Shown: positions 1 through 8,599 of the stretch, piece after piece
Layout: each line of letters begins with the position of its first letter
How positions within the stretch are numbered: position 1 is the stretch's first letter
Assembly (NCBI GenBank): GCA_963698995.1
Contig: CAVOTD010000004.1
Span: 1-64,000, forward strand
Reading direction: 5' to 3'
DNA length: 64,000 bases
Source: AP-15 sp963698995
GTDB taxonomy: Bacteria > Pseudomonadota > Alphaproteobacteria > ATCC43930 > CGMCC-115725
The notes under the pieces: model-generated
Told to the model about the DNA's origin: nothing
The model's input: only the letters and a program-made list of their open reading frames with translations
Databases searched by the model: none
Position numbers and translations under genes: made by a program

Positions 1-630
1 CCGAACAGCCGACCATCATCATCGTCGATGACGACCCGGGGATCCGCGAGGCGCTCGGCAGCCTAATCCGATCCGTCGGCGTGCAAGCCAAGGCCTTGGC
101 TTCGGTTCCCGAATTCCTGAACGAAGGGCGCCCCGACGGACCCACTTGCCTGGTGCTGGATGTCAGGTTGCCTGGCCGAAGTGGTCTCGATTTTCAGCGA
201 GAGCTCTCGGCGGCGAACATTCGCGTTCCGATCATCTTCATCACCGGACACGGCGACATCCCGATGTCCGTCCAGGCAATAAAAGGGAGGAGCGATCGAG
301 ATATGGACGAAGCCGTTCCGCGATCAAGACCTGCTGGACGCAATCCAGCTGGGCCTCGAAAGAGATCGCGCATGGCTGGAGAATGAAAAGGCAATCGCCG
401 CGCTGCGGGCGCGGTTCGCGACCCTCACCCCGCGCGAGCGTGAGGTGATGGCCTTGGTAGTGGCTGGCCGCCTCAACAAGCAGATCGCCTACGACATCGG
501 CATCAGCGAGATCACGGTAAAGGTCCATCGCGGCCAGGTCATGCGAAAGATGAAGGCCGCTTCCTTGCCGGATTTGGCGCGGATGGCCGACAAGCTGAAC
601 TTCGCGGTGGAAAAGTCTCAGGCCTGCTAG
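1..630 (+). CDS. FixJ/NarL-type response regulator, 5' truncated and frameshifted
   Basis: The 5' end lies outside the window. The first part is a receiver domain: the acidic triad (IVDDD) comes right at the edge, the phospho-acceptor Asp is in the VLDVRLPG stretch and the switch Thr is in FITGHGD. Just after the MSVQAIK segment (about base 285) the frame is lost. Reading resumes one base later through WTKPFRDQDLLDAIQ, a linker helix and a LuxR-type HTH (LTPREREVMALVVAGRLNKQIA, then SEITVKVHRGQVMRKM) to the stop at 628-630. The break is a single extra base in a GGGAGG run. FixJ-family regulators are activated by a partner histidine kinase, which is not in the window. Part of the receiver coding sequence is duplicated at 3684-3860. 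Pseudogene or sequencing error cannot be separated here. Confidence 0.8.
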
Positions 631-691
631 TCCCGCGCATAAATCCGGCTTGGCTCTGGGCGGCCCACCCTAGCCGTCGCTGGAGTTTTTA

Positions 692-824
692 GAGCCGTCC
701 TAAACTAAAGTGTAATGAGAATTATTCTGGGGTGGCATCGATGCATCCGCAGGTGCAATGGCACGGCCTGACGCGCCCCATTAGCTGTATCCGCGGTTCT
801 GTTCCTTCTTAGCGGAGAGAGCTC
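692..824 (+). promoter_or_regulatory. Duplicated upstream region (copy A) of the winged-helix gene
   Basis: This leader sequence in front of the winged-helix gene recurs at 4005-4140 with only scattered mismatches, down to the AGCTCATG around the start codon. Shared blocks include GAGCCGTC-TAAACTAAAG and a GCATCGATGCATCCGCAGG stretch containing the ATCGAT/ATGCAT palindromes. Conservation of a non-coding block next to a start codon suggests promoter or 5' leader function, but I cannot assign -35/-10 boxes with certainty. A GGAGAG ribosome binding site sits 5 bases before the ATG. Confidence 0.45.
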
Positions 825-1280
825 ATGGAGGCGGTCAGGGCAACGACCCGGGACAATTCGCCGATGGTCTGGGATTGGTCGAGCGGAGCGGCGGCCGAAG
901 CGACGCTCGAGTTCGGCCGTTTTCGCGTTCTGTTGCGCCAGCGGCAATTGGTCGCCGACGGCGTGCCGATAGAGTTGGGGACGCGCGCGTTCGATCTTCT
1001 CCTGGTCTTGCTGGAAGCCGACGGATCGCTGGTCACCAAAAGCGAGCTTCTCAGCCGCGTGTGGCCGGGCATCATTGTCGCAGAGGAGAACTTGAAAGTT
1101 CAGATCTCCGCGTTGCGCAAGGCTCTTGGCGAAGACCGCGATTTTCTCCGCACCGAATTCGGCCGCGGCTACCGTTTCATTGGCATATTGCGCTCGAATG
1201 CCACCGTACACGCCTGCCGAGGCCCCAGGCGAGCAAAGCTGCGGGTTTGTCGAGCTTTGCTTCCGCAGAACCGCTGGTAA
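825..1280 (+). CDS. Small winged-helix (OmpR/PhoB-type) DNA-binding protein
   Basis: This is a 151-residue protein with a single Trans_reg_C winged helix at about residues 28-118. The recognition-helix region reads VAEENLKVQISALRKALG and the wing FGRGYRFIG. There is no receiver domain, membrane segment or ATPase module, so it resembles the CadC/transcriptional-activator type winged helix without its usual partner domain. The Arg/Cys-rich last 25 residues look unstructured and may be out-of-frame or degenerate sequence. The start is supported by a GGAGAG box 5 bases upstream. It sits between a FixJ-type regulator and the HD-domain/catalase pair and could control them; that is inference from position only. 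Confidence 0.7.
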   Translation: MEAVRATTRDNSPMVWDWSSGAAAEATLEFGRFRVLLRQRQLVADGVPIELGTRAFDLLLVLLEADGSLVTKSELLSRVWPGIIVAEENLKVQISALRKALGEDRDFLRTEFGRGYRFIGILRSNATVHACRGPRRAKLRVCRALLPQNRW

Positions 1281-1379
1281 TCGCTCCAGTGTGGTTTCAA
1301 TGCGAGCTGGTAACTGAAACTAGCACCAATGGTGATGTCGTCACAGCAAAGCCAGTTCGAATCCACGGCCTGAACATAC

Positions 1380-1393
1380 GGTACAGCCGTACC
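1380..1393. promoter_or_regulatory. Palindrome upstream of the HD-domain gene (candidate operator)
   Basis: GGTAC-AGCC-GTACC is a perfect 5-bp inverted repeat with a 4-base spacer. It lies about 27 bases before the ATG with the best ribosome binding site for the HD-domain gene, which is where a repressor operator would be expected. No regulator is known for it. Confidence 0.3.
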
Positions 1394-1419
1394 AAAACGG
1401 TTTCCTACAGGAGCAAGCA

Positions 1420-2093
1420 ATGACGTTGTCCCCTTAGCCACAATCACCGCGACATCCAGGCCAGTAGCGGGCGTCACGATTCCCGACAGCAAACTGGCGC
1501 GTGAAGTGACCGAATTGGTCAAGGATACTGAATCACCGCTGCTGTTCCACCACTCGAGCCGCGTCTATTACTGGGGCGCGCTCACCGGCAAGCGCCGCGG
1601 TCTCCGCTTCGATCCCGAACTTCTTTATGCCGGCGCCATGTTCCACGACATGGGCCTCACCCCTCAGTACGCCAGCGCAGATAAGCGCTTCGAGGTGGAC
1701 GGCGCCAACGTCGCCCGCGACTTCCTGCGGAGCCATGGCATCGCCGAGCGCGACATCGAGACGGTCTGGACCGCGATCGCGCTGCACACGACACCCGGCA
1801 TCCCGCAGTTCATGCATCCCGTCATCGCGCTTGTTACCGCCGGCGTCGAGATGGACGTGCTTGGCATTGCGTTTTCCGAGTTCACTGAGGCCGAGCGCGA
1901 AGCCGTCGTCCACGCACACCCGCGCTCCGGCCGCTTCAAGGAAGAGATCATCCAGGCCTTTTACGACGCCATCCATCCCAGACCCGAGACGACCTTCGGC
2001 AACGTCAAGGCCGATGTGCTCGCCGATAAGGATCCCTCCTTCCGGCCCGAGAATTTCTGCCGTGTGATCCGCGCCTCTGCCTGGCCCGGATAA
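1420..2093 (+). CDS. HD-domain hydrolase (cyanamide-hydratase-like), frameshift near the N terminus
   Basis: The uninterrupted frame begins at a GTG at 1506, giving 195 residues with the HD-superfamily metal motif: His15/16 in LFHHSSRVYYW, His47-Asp48 in GAMFHDMGL, and HTTPGI later. Homologous-looking coding sequence continues upstream in the same frame (LATITATSRPVAGVTIPDSK) back to about 1434. The well-placed ATG at 1420, behind AGGAG, is one frame off and meets TAG at 1435. One missing base in the C-run at 1430-1433 would join them into a normal MTLSP start. HD proteins are metal-dependent phosphohydrolases or hydratases; the substrate is unknown. The catalase ATG follows 46 bases downstream, so the two are probably co-transcribed. 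Confidence 0.75.
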
Positions 2094-2139
2094 GGAACAA
2101 TTGGCCCAGCGTTCTCCATCCATCCAAGGAGGATTTTTG

Positions 2140-3678
2140 ATGTCGCAAACCAAGCGTTTCACCACTGCCGCCGGCGCGCCGGTCGCCGACAACACCAACA
2201 TCATGACCGCCGGCCCGCGCGGCCCGGCGCTATTGCAGGACATCTGGCTGATCGAGAAGCTGGCGCATTTCGACCGCGAGGTGATCCCCGAGCGCCGCAT
2301 GCATGCCAAGGGCTGGGGCGCCCACGGCACCTTCACGGTGACGCACGACATCACGCGCTTTACCAAGGCGAAGATCTTTTCCGAGATCGGCAAGCAGACG
2401 CCGATGTTCGCCCGCTTCTCGACCGTCGCCGGCGAGCGCGGCGCCGCCGACGCCGAGCGCGACATCCGCGGCACTGCGCTGAAGTTCTACACCGAGGAAG
2501 GCAACTGGGACATGGTCGGCAACAATACGCCGGTGTTCTTCTTCCGCGATCCGCTGCGCTTTCCCGATCTCAACCACGCGATCAAGCGCGACCCGCGCAC
2601 CGGGATGCGCAGCGCCGACAACAACTGGGATTTCTGGACCTTGCTGCCCGAAGCGCTGCACCAGGTCACGATCGTCATGTCCGACCGCGGCATCCCGAAG
2701 AGCTTCCGGAATATGCACCTCTTCGGCAGCCACACCTTCTCGATGATCAATGCGGCGAACGAGCGCGTCTGGGTCAAATTCCATTTCCGGACCCAGCAAG
2801 GGATCCAGAATCTCACCGATGAGGAAGCCGCAGCTCTCATTGCCAAGGACCGCGAAAGCCACGGCCGCGACCTCTTCAACGCGATCGAAGCCGGCGACTT
2901 CCCGCGCTGGACGCTTTTCATCCAGGTGATGACCGAAGCGCAGGCGAAGACGCACCGGCACAACCCGTTCGACCTGACCAAGGTCTGGCCGAAGGCCGAG
3001 TACCCGCTGATCGAGGTCGGCGTGATGGAGCTCAACCGCTGGCCGGACAACTATTTCGCCGAAGTCGAGCAGGCGGCGTTCGGGCCGTCGAACGTCGTCC
3101 CCGGCATCAGCTTCTCTCCGGACCGGATGCTGCAGGCGCGCCTGTTCTCGTACAACGACACGGTTCGTTACCGCCTCGGCGTCAACTTCTACCAGATCCC
3201 GATCAACGCGCCGAAATGCCCGGTCATGAGCTACCACCGGGACGGCAAGATGCGGGTCGACGGCAATCTCGGCGGCACCACCAGCTTCAACCCTAACAGC
3301 GCCGGGCTGTGGGACAACCAGCCCGACTTCGCCGAGCCGCCGCTGCCCATTGAAGGCGAGGCGGCCCACTACGACCATTACGCCGACGACGATCACTGGG
3401 AACAGCCGGGCAATCTGTTCCGCCTGATGACGCCGGCGCAGCAGCAGGTGCTGTTCGAGAACACGGCGCGCGCGATGGGCGATGCGCGGCAGCACATCAA
3501 GGAGCGCCATATCGCCAATTGTCTGCGCGCCGATCCGGCCTATGGCGAGGGCGTCGCGCGCGCTCTCGGTCTCGATCTCAAGAAAGGCGGCGGAGTGACC
3601 GGGCCGTCAAATTTTCTCCTTGACTGCCCTGTTCGCGGCGAGAGGCAGGCACAGGGTTGCCCACCGACCGACCGGTGA
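2140..3678 (+). CDS. Catalase (monofunctional haem catalase)
   Basis: This 512-residue protein destroys hydrogen peroxide. The catalytic His is His55 (RRMHAKGWGAHG), the distal Asn lies in GNNTPVFFFRD (about 128-129), and the proximal haem-ligand Tyr is about 338 in RLFSYNDT. Length and motifs match the small-subunit haem catalases. The ATG at 2140 is chosen over an in-frame upstream TTG because a perfect AAGGAGG lies 7 bases before it. The C-terminal tail runs up against the duplicated response-regulator fragment that starts 6 bases after the stop, so the last residues may have been altered by the rearrangement. It is probably in one unit with the HD-domain gene. Confidence 0.95.
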   Translation: MSQTKRFTTAAGAPVADNTNIMTAGPRGPALLQDIWLIEKLAHFDREVIPERRMHAKGWGAHGTFTVTHDITRFTKAKIFSEIGKQTPMFARFSTVAGERGAADAERDIRGTALKFYTEEGNWDMVGNNTPVFFFRDPLRFPDLNHAIKRDPRTGMRSADNNWDFWTLLPEALHQVTIVMSDRGIPKSFRNMHLFGSHTFSMINAANERVWVKFHFRTQQGIQNLTDEEAAALIAKDRESHGRDLFNAIEAGDFPRWTLFIQVMTEAQAKTHRHNPFDLTKVWPKAEYPLIEVGVMELNRWPDNYFAEVEQAAFGPSNVVPGISFSPDRMLQARLFSYNDTVRYRLGVNFYQIPINAPKCPVMSYHRDGKMRVDGNLGGTTSFNPNSAGLWDNQPDFAEPPLPIEGEAAHYDHYADDDHWEQPGNLFRLMTPAQQQVLFENTARAMGDARQHIKERHIANCLRADPAYGEGVARALGLDLKKGGGVTGPSNFLLDCPVRGERQAQGCPPTDR

Positions 3679-3683
3679 AAAAT

Positions 3684-3860
3684 CAAGGCCCTGGCTTCGG
3701 TTCGCGAATTCCTGAACGAAGGGCGCCCCGACGGACCCACTTGCCTGGTGCTGGATGTCAGGTTGCCCGGCCGAAGCGGTCTCGATTTTCAGCGAGAGCT
3801 CTCGGCGGCAAACATTCACGTTCCGATCATCTTCATCACCGGACACGGCGACATCCCGAT
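3684..3860 (+). pseudogene. Response-regulator receiver fragment (duplicate of 89-265)
   Basis: These 177 bases repeat bases 89-265 without gaps and with few substitutions. They encode the middle of a FixJ-type receiver, including VLDVRLPGRSGLDF and FITGHGDIP. There is no N terminus with the acidic pocket and no output domain, so it cannot work as a regulator. Beyond base 3860 the sequence becomes unrelated until the second duplicated block at 4005. It is a direct repeat flanking the winged-helix/HD/catalase module. Confidence 0.85.
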
Positions 3861-4004
3861 AAGTCTCAGGACTGTTAGACGACCGTATAGGTCCGACCTG
3901 TCCTCTGGGCGGTTCCTCCGTCCCTTTGATCCGAGTGTTTAAACGACGATCGGTTTGCTCCGCCGGACACGGCTTACCTTAGGCGCTGTGCCGGGCGCTT
4001 TTTT

Positions 4005-4140
4005 GAGCCGTCTTAAACTAAAGTTTAATACGAATAATTCTGAGGCGGCATCGATGCATCCGCAGGTGCAATAGCACGGCCTGAAGCGCCCGGTTAGCCT
4101 CGATCCGCTGTTGTACTCCTTCTACCGGGAAGCTCATGCG
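4005..4140 (+). promoter_or_regulatory. Duplicated upstream region (copy B), winged-helix gene missing
   Basis: This is the second copy of the 692-830 leader block, ending at AGCTCATG. Here the ATG opens no recognisable winged-helix protein; the next real gene is the MlaC-like gene at 4254. If the block is a promoter it may now drive that gene. Between the two duplicated blocks (3861-4004) I see no gene. Confidence 0.45.
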
Positions 4141-4253
4141 GCAGTTACGGGATGCTGCGGTCGACGTCGTGCTAACGACGCGAGAGGCGTCCCCGCACCG
4201 CGCTGCCCAGACGCGATGGATACCAAGGGATGACAAAGAGGAGGAACCTGGAT

Positions 4254-4901
4254 ATGCGCAAGGCAACACTACCGAAGACGCTGGTATGGAAAGCCGCGGC
4301 TCTCGTCGCCGGGCTCGGCCTTGCCATGCTTTCCTACCCGGTGCATGCCGCGCCGGTGAGCAGCGGCGACACCGTGCAGAGCCTCTACGACGCGCTGCTC
4401 GTCACGATGAAGAATGGCCGCACGCTCGGCCAGAGCGGCCGCTTCACGCAACTGGAGCCGGTTATCCGCCGGACCTTTGACATTCCTGTGATGGCGCGGC
4501 TGTCGGTCGGCCCGTCCTGGATCTCGCTGACTGAGGCGCAGCGGCAGCAGGTAACCGACAGCTTTGGCCGCTACCTCTCGGCGATCTACGCCGACCGCTT
4601 CGATGGCTACGCGGGGCAGAAGCTGCAGGTCACCGGCGAGCAGCCCGCGCCATCCGGAGTGATGGTGCGCAGCCAGATCATCAAGGCCAACGGTGAGCCG
4701 GTTGATGTCGACTACATGATGCGCCGCAGCGGCGACAATTGGCTGATCTCCGACATCTACCTCGACGGCGCGATCAGCGAGGTCGCGACCCGCCGCTCCG
4801 AATTTGCCGCCATCCTGAGGAATGACGGCGTCGACGGGCTGATCGCGGCGCTCAACCGCAAGGCCGACATCCTCACCGGAACGACGGCCAAGGCATTTTA
4901 G
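4254..4901 (+). CDS. MlaC/HpnM-like periplasmic lipid-transport protein
   Basis: This 215-residue protein has a Sec signal peptide (positive MRK start, hydrophobic stretch about residues 9-28, cleavage near VHAAP). It resembles the toluene-tolerance Ttg2D/MlaC family, whose members carry phospholipids or hopanoids across the periplasm; HpnM is the hopanoid-linked branch. Family-like stretches include RRTFDIPVMARLSVG, the YMMRRSGDNWLISDIYLDG beta-sheet region and the RRSEFAAILRNDGVDGLI C terminus. The ATG at 4254 is preferred over 4230 because GGAGG lies 9 bases before it. No Mla permease or ATPase, and no hopanoid gene, is nearby. Confidence 0.8.
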   Translation: MRKATLPKTLVWKAAALVAGLGLAMLSYPVHAAPVSSGDTVQSLYDALLVTMKNGRTLGQSGRFTQLEPVIRRTFDIPVMARLSVGPSWISLTEAQRQQVTDSFGRYLSAIYADRFDGYAGQKLQVTGEQPAPSGVMVRSQIIKANGEPVDVDYMMRRSGDNWLISDIYLDGAISEVATRRSEFAAILRNDGVDGLIAALNRKADILTGTTAKAF

Positions 4902-4985
4902 CGGAAAGGCCCGGCTGCGGGCCGGTCTCTTGCCACACCGGCCGTAGCTTGCGATCCTGCTGTCGTTCCGAAGGCAGGGATCCCT

Positions 4986-6572
4986 ATGACGAAATTTGTG
5001 GAAGTCGAGACCGTCAGGAGGTGGCTGAGCGTTGGCCGTGAGATCGCCTTTCTCGACATCCGCGAGGAAGGCCAGCACGGATCGGGTCATCCGCTGCTCG
5101 CGGTCAACCTCCCCTATAGCCGGCTGGAAACGGAGATCGTTCGCCTCGTACCGCGGCGATCCTGCCGGATAGTCCTTTTGGATGGCGCGGATGACGTGGC
5201 GGCCAAAGCAGCGCGCCGCCTCGCGCAACTCGGCTATGCCGACCTCCATGAGCTCGCCGGTGGTGCAACGGCCTGGTCGGCGGCCGGTAATCGACTGTTT
5301 CCGAGCAGCAATGTTCCGAGCAAGGCCTTCGCCGAAATCATCGAGCACGAATGCGCGACGCCGGCGATCTCGGCCGCAGAGCTGGACGATCTGCGGCGCT
5401 CGGGAGAGAGGGTCATCGTGCTCGACAGCCGGCCGGTCGAGGAATATGCGCGCTTTCACGTGCCGGGAGCGGTCACCTGCCCGGGCGCGGAACTGGTCCA
5501 TCGCTTTAGCGATCTCGTGCCCTCTCCGGAAACTCTGGTCGTCGTTTCCTGCGCCGGCCGCACCAGGGGCATTATCGGCGCGCAATCGCTGATCAACGCC
5601 GGAGTTCCGAACCGGGTCGTATCGCTCTCCGGCGGAACGCAAGGCTGGCGCCTCGCTGGACTTGAAATTGAAAGCGGGGCGACAACCCGATCTCGGTGCG
5701 GTCAGCGATCAAGCCATCGATACGGCGCGACGCCGCGCAGAGGCGGTTGCCGCCCGATTCGGGGATCAGCCGCATCGACCTTCGCACTCTCGAGATCTGG
5801 GTCGGCGAGGCCGATCGACGGACGACCTACGTTTTCGATGTGCGGACGCCCGAGGAGTTCCATTCCGGTCACCTCCCGGGATCGGTCTCGGCACCTGGCG
5901 GTCAGCTGGTACAGGCGATCGATCGGTGGGTCGGAACCCGCGGCGCCCGCCTCGTGCTTGTCGACGACACCGTCACGCGCTCGATCATGACCGCGCATTG
6001 GCTCAAGCAGATGGGCTGGGACGTCCGGATATCTCGATCGCGGGTTGCAAGGGGTCGCGCTCGAGACCGGGTCGGGCACCACAGTCGCAGCTGCGGTGCC
6101 GCCGATGCCCATGATAGAGGCGGCCGAGGCGGCGCATTGGCTAGCCGAAGGCGCTGCGGCCCTGTCGATCGAGGCGAGCTCGGCCTATCGGGAGGCACAT
6201 CCGCAGGGGGCGGTGTGGAGCATCCGACCGCACTTCGATCTTCTGCCCACCCCAGTCCTGAACGCGAAACGCATCGTTCTTTTCGCCGAGGACGAGTGAT
6301 CGGCGGCGCTCGCGGCCGTCGACCTGCGCGAGCTGGCCTCGGCGCAGGTGGCGCTGGTCCGAGGCGGCACACAAGCCTGGGCTCGGGAGGGCCTCCCGGT
6401 GGTTGCCTCCCCGGATGATCCGCCCGACGCACAGCGCATCGATTACGTGTTCTGGAACCATGATCGACACACCGGCAATCAGGATGCCATGCGCGCCTAT
6501 CTGCAGTGGGAAACCGAACTGCCGGCACAGATCACCGCCGACGGACTACCCGGCTTCCGATTGATGGCATGA
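4986..6572 (+). pseudogene. Four-domain rhodanese-like sulfurtransferase, broken by three frameshifts and a TGA
   Basis: The gene would encode about 527 residues with four rhodanese-like domains. The first two read cleanly to about 5675; only domain 2 has a catalytic-loop Cys (SCAGRTRG). The others have Asp or Glu at that place and are probably inactive. The frame then slips at a GGGG run (5676-5679), at another GGGG run (5760-5763) and at about 6032, each time by one extra base. It also meets an in-frame TGA at 6297-6299 inside FAEDE-SAALAAVDL. Coding resemblance continues to the stop at 6570-6572, which overlaps the next gene's ATG. Intact relatives are thiosulfate/mercaptopyruvate-type sulfurtransferases. 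Four lesions in 650 bases suggest true decay or a badly sequenced stretch. Confidence 0.8.
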
Positions 6573-7445
6573 CCAAGACGGTCCGCACCGCGACACTCGA
6601 GATCGCCTACGAGGAGAGTGGGCCGCCCGGCGGCCGCCCTGCCGTCTTGCTGCATGGCTTTCCCGACGACGTGCACGCCTATGACGGCGTTGCGCCGCCG
6701 CTGGCGGCCGCCGGCTGGCGCGTGCTCGTCCCCTATCTGCGCGGCTACGGGCCGACCCGGTTTCTCGCCGCCGAGACGCCGCGCTCGGGTCAGCAGGCGG
6801 CGCTCGGCCGCGACCTCGCCGATTCTATCGACGCGCTCGGGCTCGAACGCGCAGTCCTTGCCGGCTACGACGGGGCCGCGCGCCGCCTGCATTGTCGCCG
6901 CGGTATGGCCGGAGCGCGCCGCGGCATTGGTCACAATGGGCGGCTACAACATCCAAAATATTGCCGAGGCGACAAAGCCGAGGCTCGCCCGCGGCCGAAT
7001 ATCGCTATTGGTACCAATGGTATTTCCACACGGAACGGGGTGGTCCGGCCTGGCGGCGAACCGAGCACCGTTGTGCCGGCTCCTGTGGGAGCTGTGGTCG
7101 CCGAACTATCGCTTCGACGATGCAACCTACCAAAAGGCTGCCGCATCCTTCGACAATCCCGATTTTGTCGAGGTCGTGATCCAATCCTACCGCCATCGCT
7201 ATGGTGCTGCTCCGGGCGACCCGGTGCTCGACTTGATCGAGGCACGGCTCGCTGCCCAGCCGCCGATCACCGTGCCGACAATCTCTTTGCACGGCGAATG
7301 CGACGGCGTTTCCCCGCCTGGTCGCGCCGAGCGCGACGCGCCCCATTTCATCGGCCCCTACCAGAGCCGCGTCATACCCATCGCCGGCCATTTTCTGCCG
7401 CGCGAGGCCCCCGGCGCGGTGATCGAGGCGATCGGCGTGCTTTGA
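6569..7445 (+). pseudogene. Alpha/beta hydrolase (epoxide-hydrolase-like), multiply frameshifted
   Basis: The start ATG overlaps the rhodanese stop (ATGA). The N terminus has the oxyanion-hole motif HGFPDD. The frame breaks near 6885, at the nucleophile elbow (GYDG, then RAACIVAAVWPERA in another frame). It breaks again near 6980 and near 7038, where a short middle-frame stretch (EYRYWYQWYFHTERG) fits the family. The last part has an acid residue in HGECDG and the catalytic His in AGHFLPRE. A nucleophile Asp, rather than Ser, points to the epoxide hydrolase or dehalogenase branch. The intact protein would be about 290 residues. Confidence 0.7.
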
Positions 7446-7479
7446 TCCAACGGCAGTGGCGAGTCACCACGAGCGCCTG

Positions 7480-7655
7480 CCACTCACCCTCCCGCTGACG
7501 CGGGCCCTTCCCTCGTCCCGCTTGCGGGGAGAGGGTCGGGGTGAGGGGCCTGTTCGCGACTGAGCTGTATCTGCAATTGGGGAGGAAGCGTGCCCTCACG
7601 TGGAACCCGCACTATGCGCGGCTCCCGACCTCTCCCCGCAAGCGGAGCGAGGTAA
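7480..7655. repeat. Palindromic intergenic repeats between convergent genes
   Basis: The gap between the hydrolase and the convergent SDR holds CCCTC-TCCCGCTTGCGGGGAGAGGG (about 7510-7535), a near-perfect hairpin, flanked by GGGTGAGGGG-type sequence. A second, degenerate CTCTCCCCGCAAGCGGAG lies at about 7630-7650. Such hairpins are common alphaproteobacterial REP-like elements. Lying between convergent genes they could also end transcription, though there is no clear T-run. Confidence 0.6.
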
Positions 7656-7709
7656 TTGGCCGCGCGGCGAATTCCTTCGCACTCTCTGAGCCGGTTTTAA
7701 TCTCCTCGG

Positions 7710-8513
7710 TTAGCCGACCCGCACCAGCGCCCCGCCATCGACCGGCAACGCCACGCCGGTGATGAAATTGGCCTCGTCCGAGGCAAGAAACAACGCAGCG
7801 TTGGCGACGTCCCAAGCAGTCCCCATGCGGCCGCGCAGCGGCACCTTGGCATCGCGCTCCGCAGCGACCTCGGCGCGGCTCCGGTTGCTGGCGCGGGCAC
7901 GCGTGTCGACCGCCATTGGCGTATTTATCAGCCCCGGCAGGATGCAATTGGCGCGGATGCCGTAGGCGGCGTTCTGCAGAGCGAGTTGTTCGGTAAAGGC
8001 GATCATCGCCGCCTTGGTCGCCTTGTAGGCAACCAGCGGATAGCTGTTCTCGCGCGCCGCCACCGATGAAATGTTGATGATGGCGCCGGAGCGCTGCCGG
8101 CGCATGATCGGCAGCACGTGCTTGCACGCCATGATCGTGCCGCGCAGATTGATCGCGCAGACCCGGTCAAAAGCCTCTTCGGTGAGTTCGTCGAGCGGCT
8201 TGTCGCCGCCGGCGATGCTGACCCCGACATTGTTGTGCAGAATGTCGATGTGCCCCCAGCGCGCTTCGCCGGCCGTCATGGCCGCGGCGAGCGTTTCTTC
8301 GTGGGTGACGTCGGCGGCGAACGGCACGCACTCCCCGCCCTCCTTCGCCACCATTGCCGCGGTCTCCTCCGCCGAGGCGACGACCCGGTCGATGGCGAGG
8401 ATCTTGGCACCTTCTCGGGCGAATCTGAGGGTCGTAGCGCGACCGTTGCCGATGCCTTCGCCGGGGCTTTGGCCAGCCCCGACGACTACGGCGACCTTGC
8501 CTGCAAGGCGCAT
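7710..8513 (-). CDS. SDR-family oxidoreductase
   Basis: This 267-residue classical short-chain dehydrogenase has the NAD(P)-binding glycine motif GAGQSPGEGIG (12-22), the NNVG motif (94-97), catalytic Ser near 150 (INISSVAA), and Tyr163/Lys167 in YKATK. The LPVDGGALVRVG end is typical of the family. Asp42 after the second beta strand (LAIDRV) suggests NAD preference. Substrate cannot be told. The start has a purine-rich GGGAGAGGG a few bases upstream. The next gene upstream on the same strand (sorbosone-dehydrogenase-like) begins about 90 bases away, so co-transcription is possible. Confidence 0.9.
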   Translation of the reverse strand: MRLAGKVAVVVGAGQSPGEGIGNGRATTLRFAREGAKILAIDRVVASAEETAAMVAKEGGECVPFAADVTHEETLAAAMTAGEARWGHIDILHNNVGVSIAGGDKPLDELTEEAFDRVCAINLRGTIMACKHVLPIMRRQRSGAIINISSVAARENSYPLVAYKATKAAMIAFTEQLALQNAAYGIRANCILPGLINTPMAVDTRARASNRSRAEVAAERDAKVPLRGRMGTAWDVANAALFLASDEANFITGVALPVDGGALVRVG

Positions 8514-8599
8514 GGCAACCCTCTCCCGCGATCTACCGCATCAGGATGCCGCCGTCCCGCGCCCTCGGCAAGGTGTGCCGCGGGACGCCGCATTGCTGC

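Noticed and set aside
2230..3510. 426-codon open frame on the minus strand opposite catalase
   Set aside because: GC-rich antisense shadow of an intact catalase; Arg/Val/Asp-rich composition and no motif.
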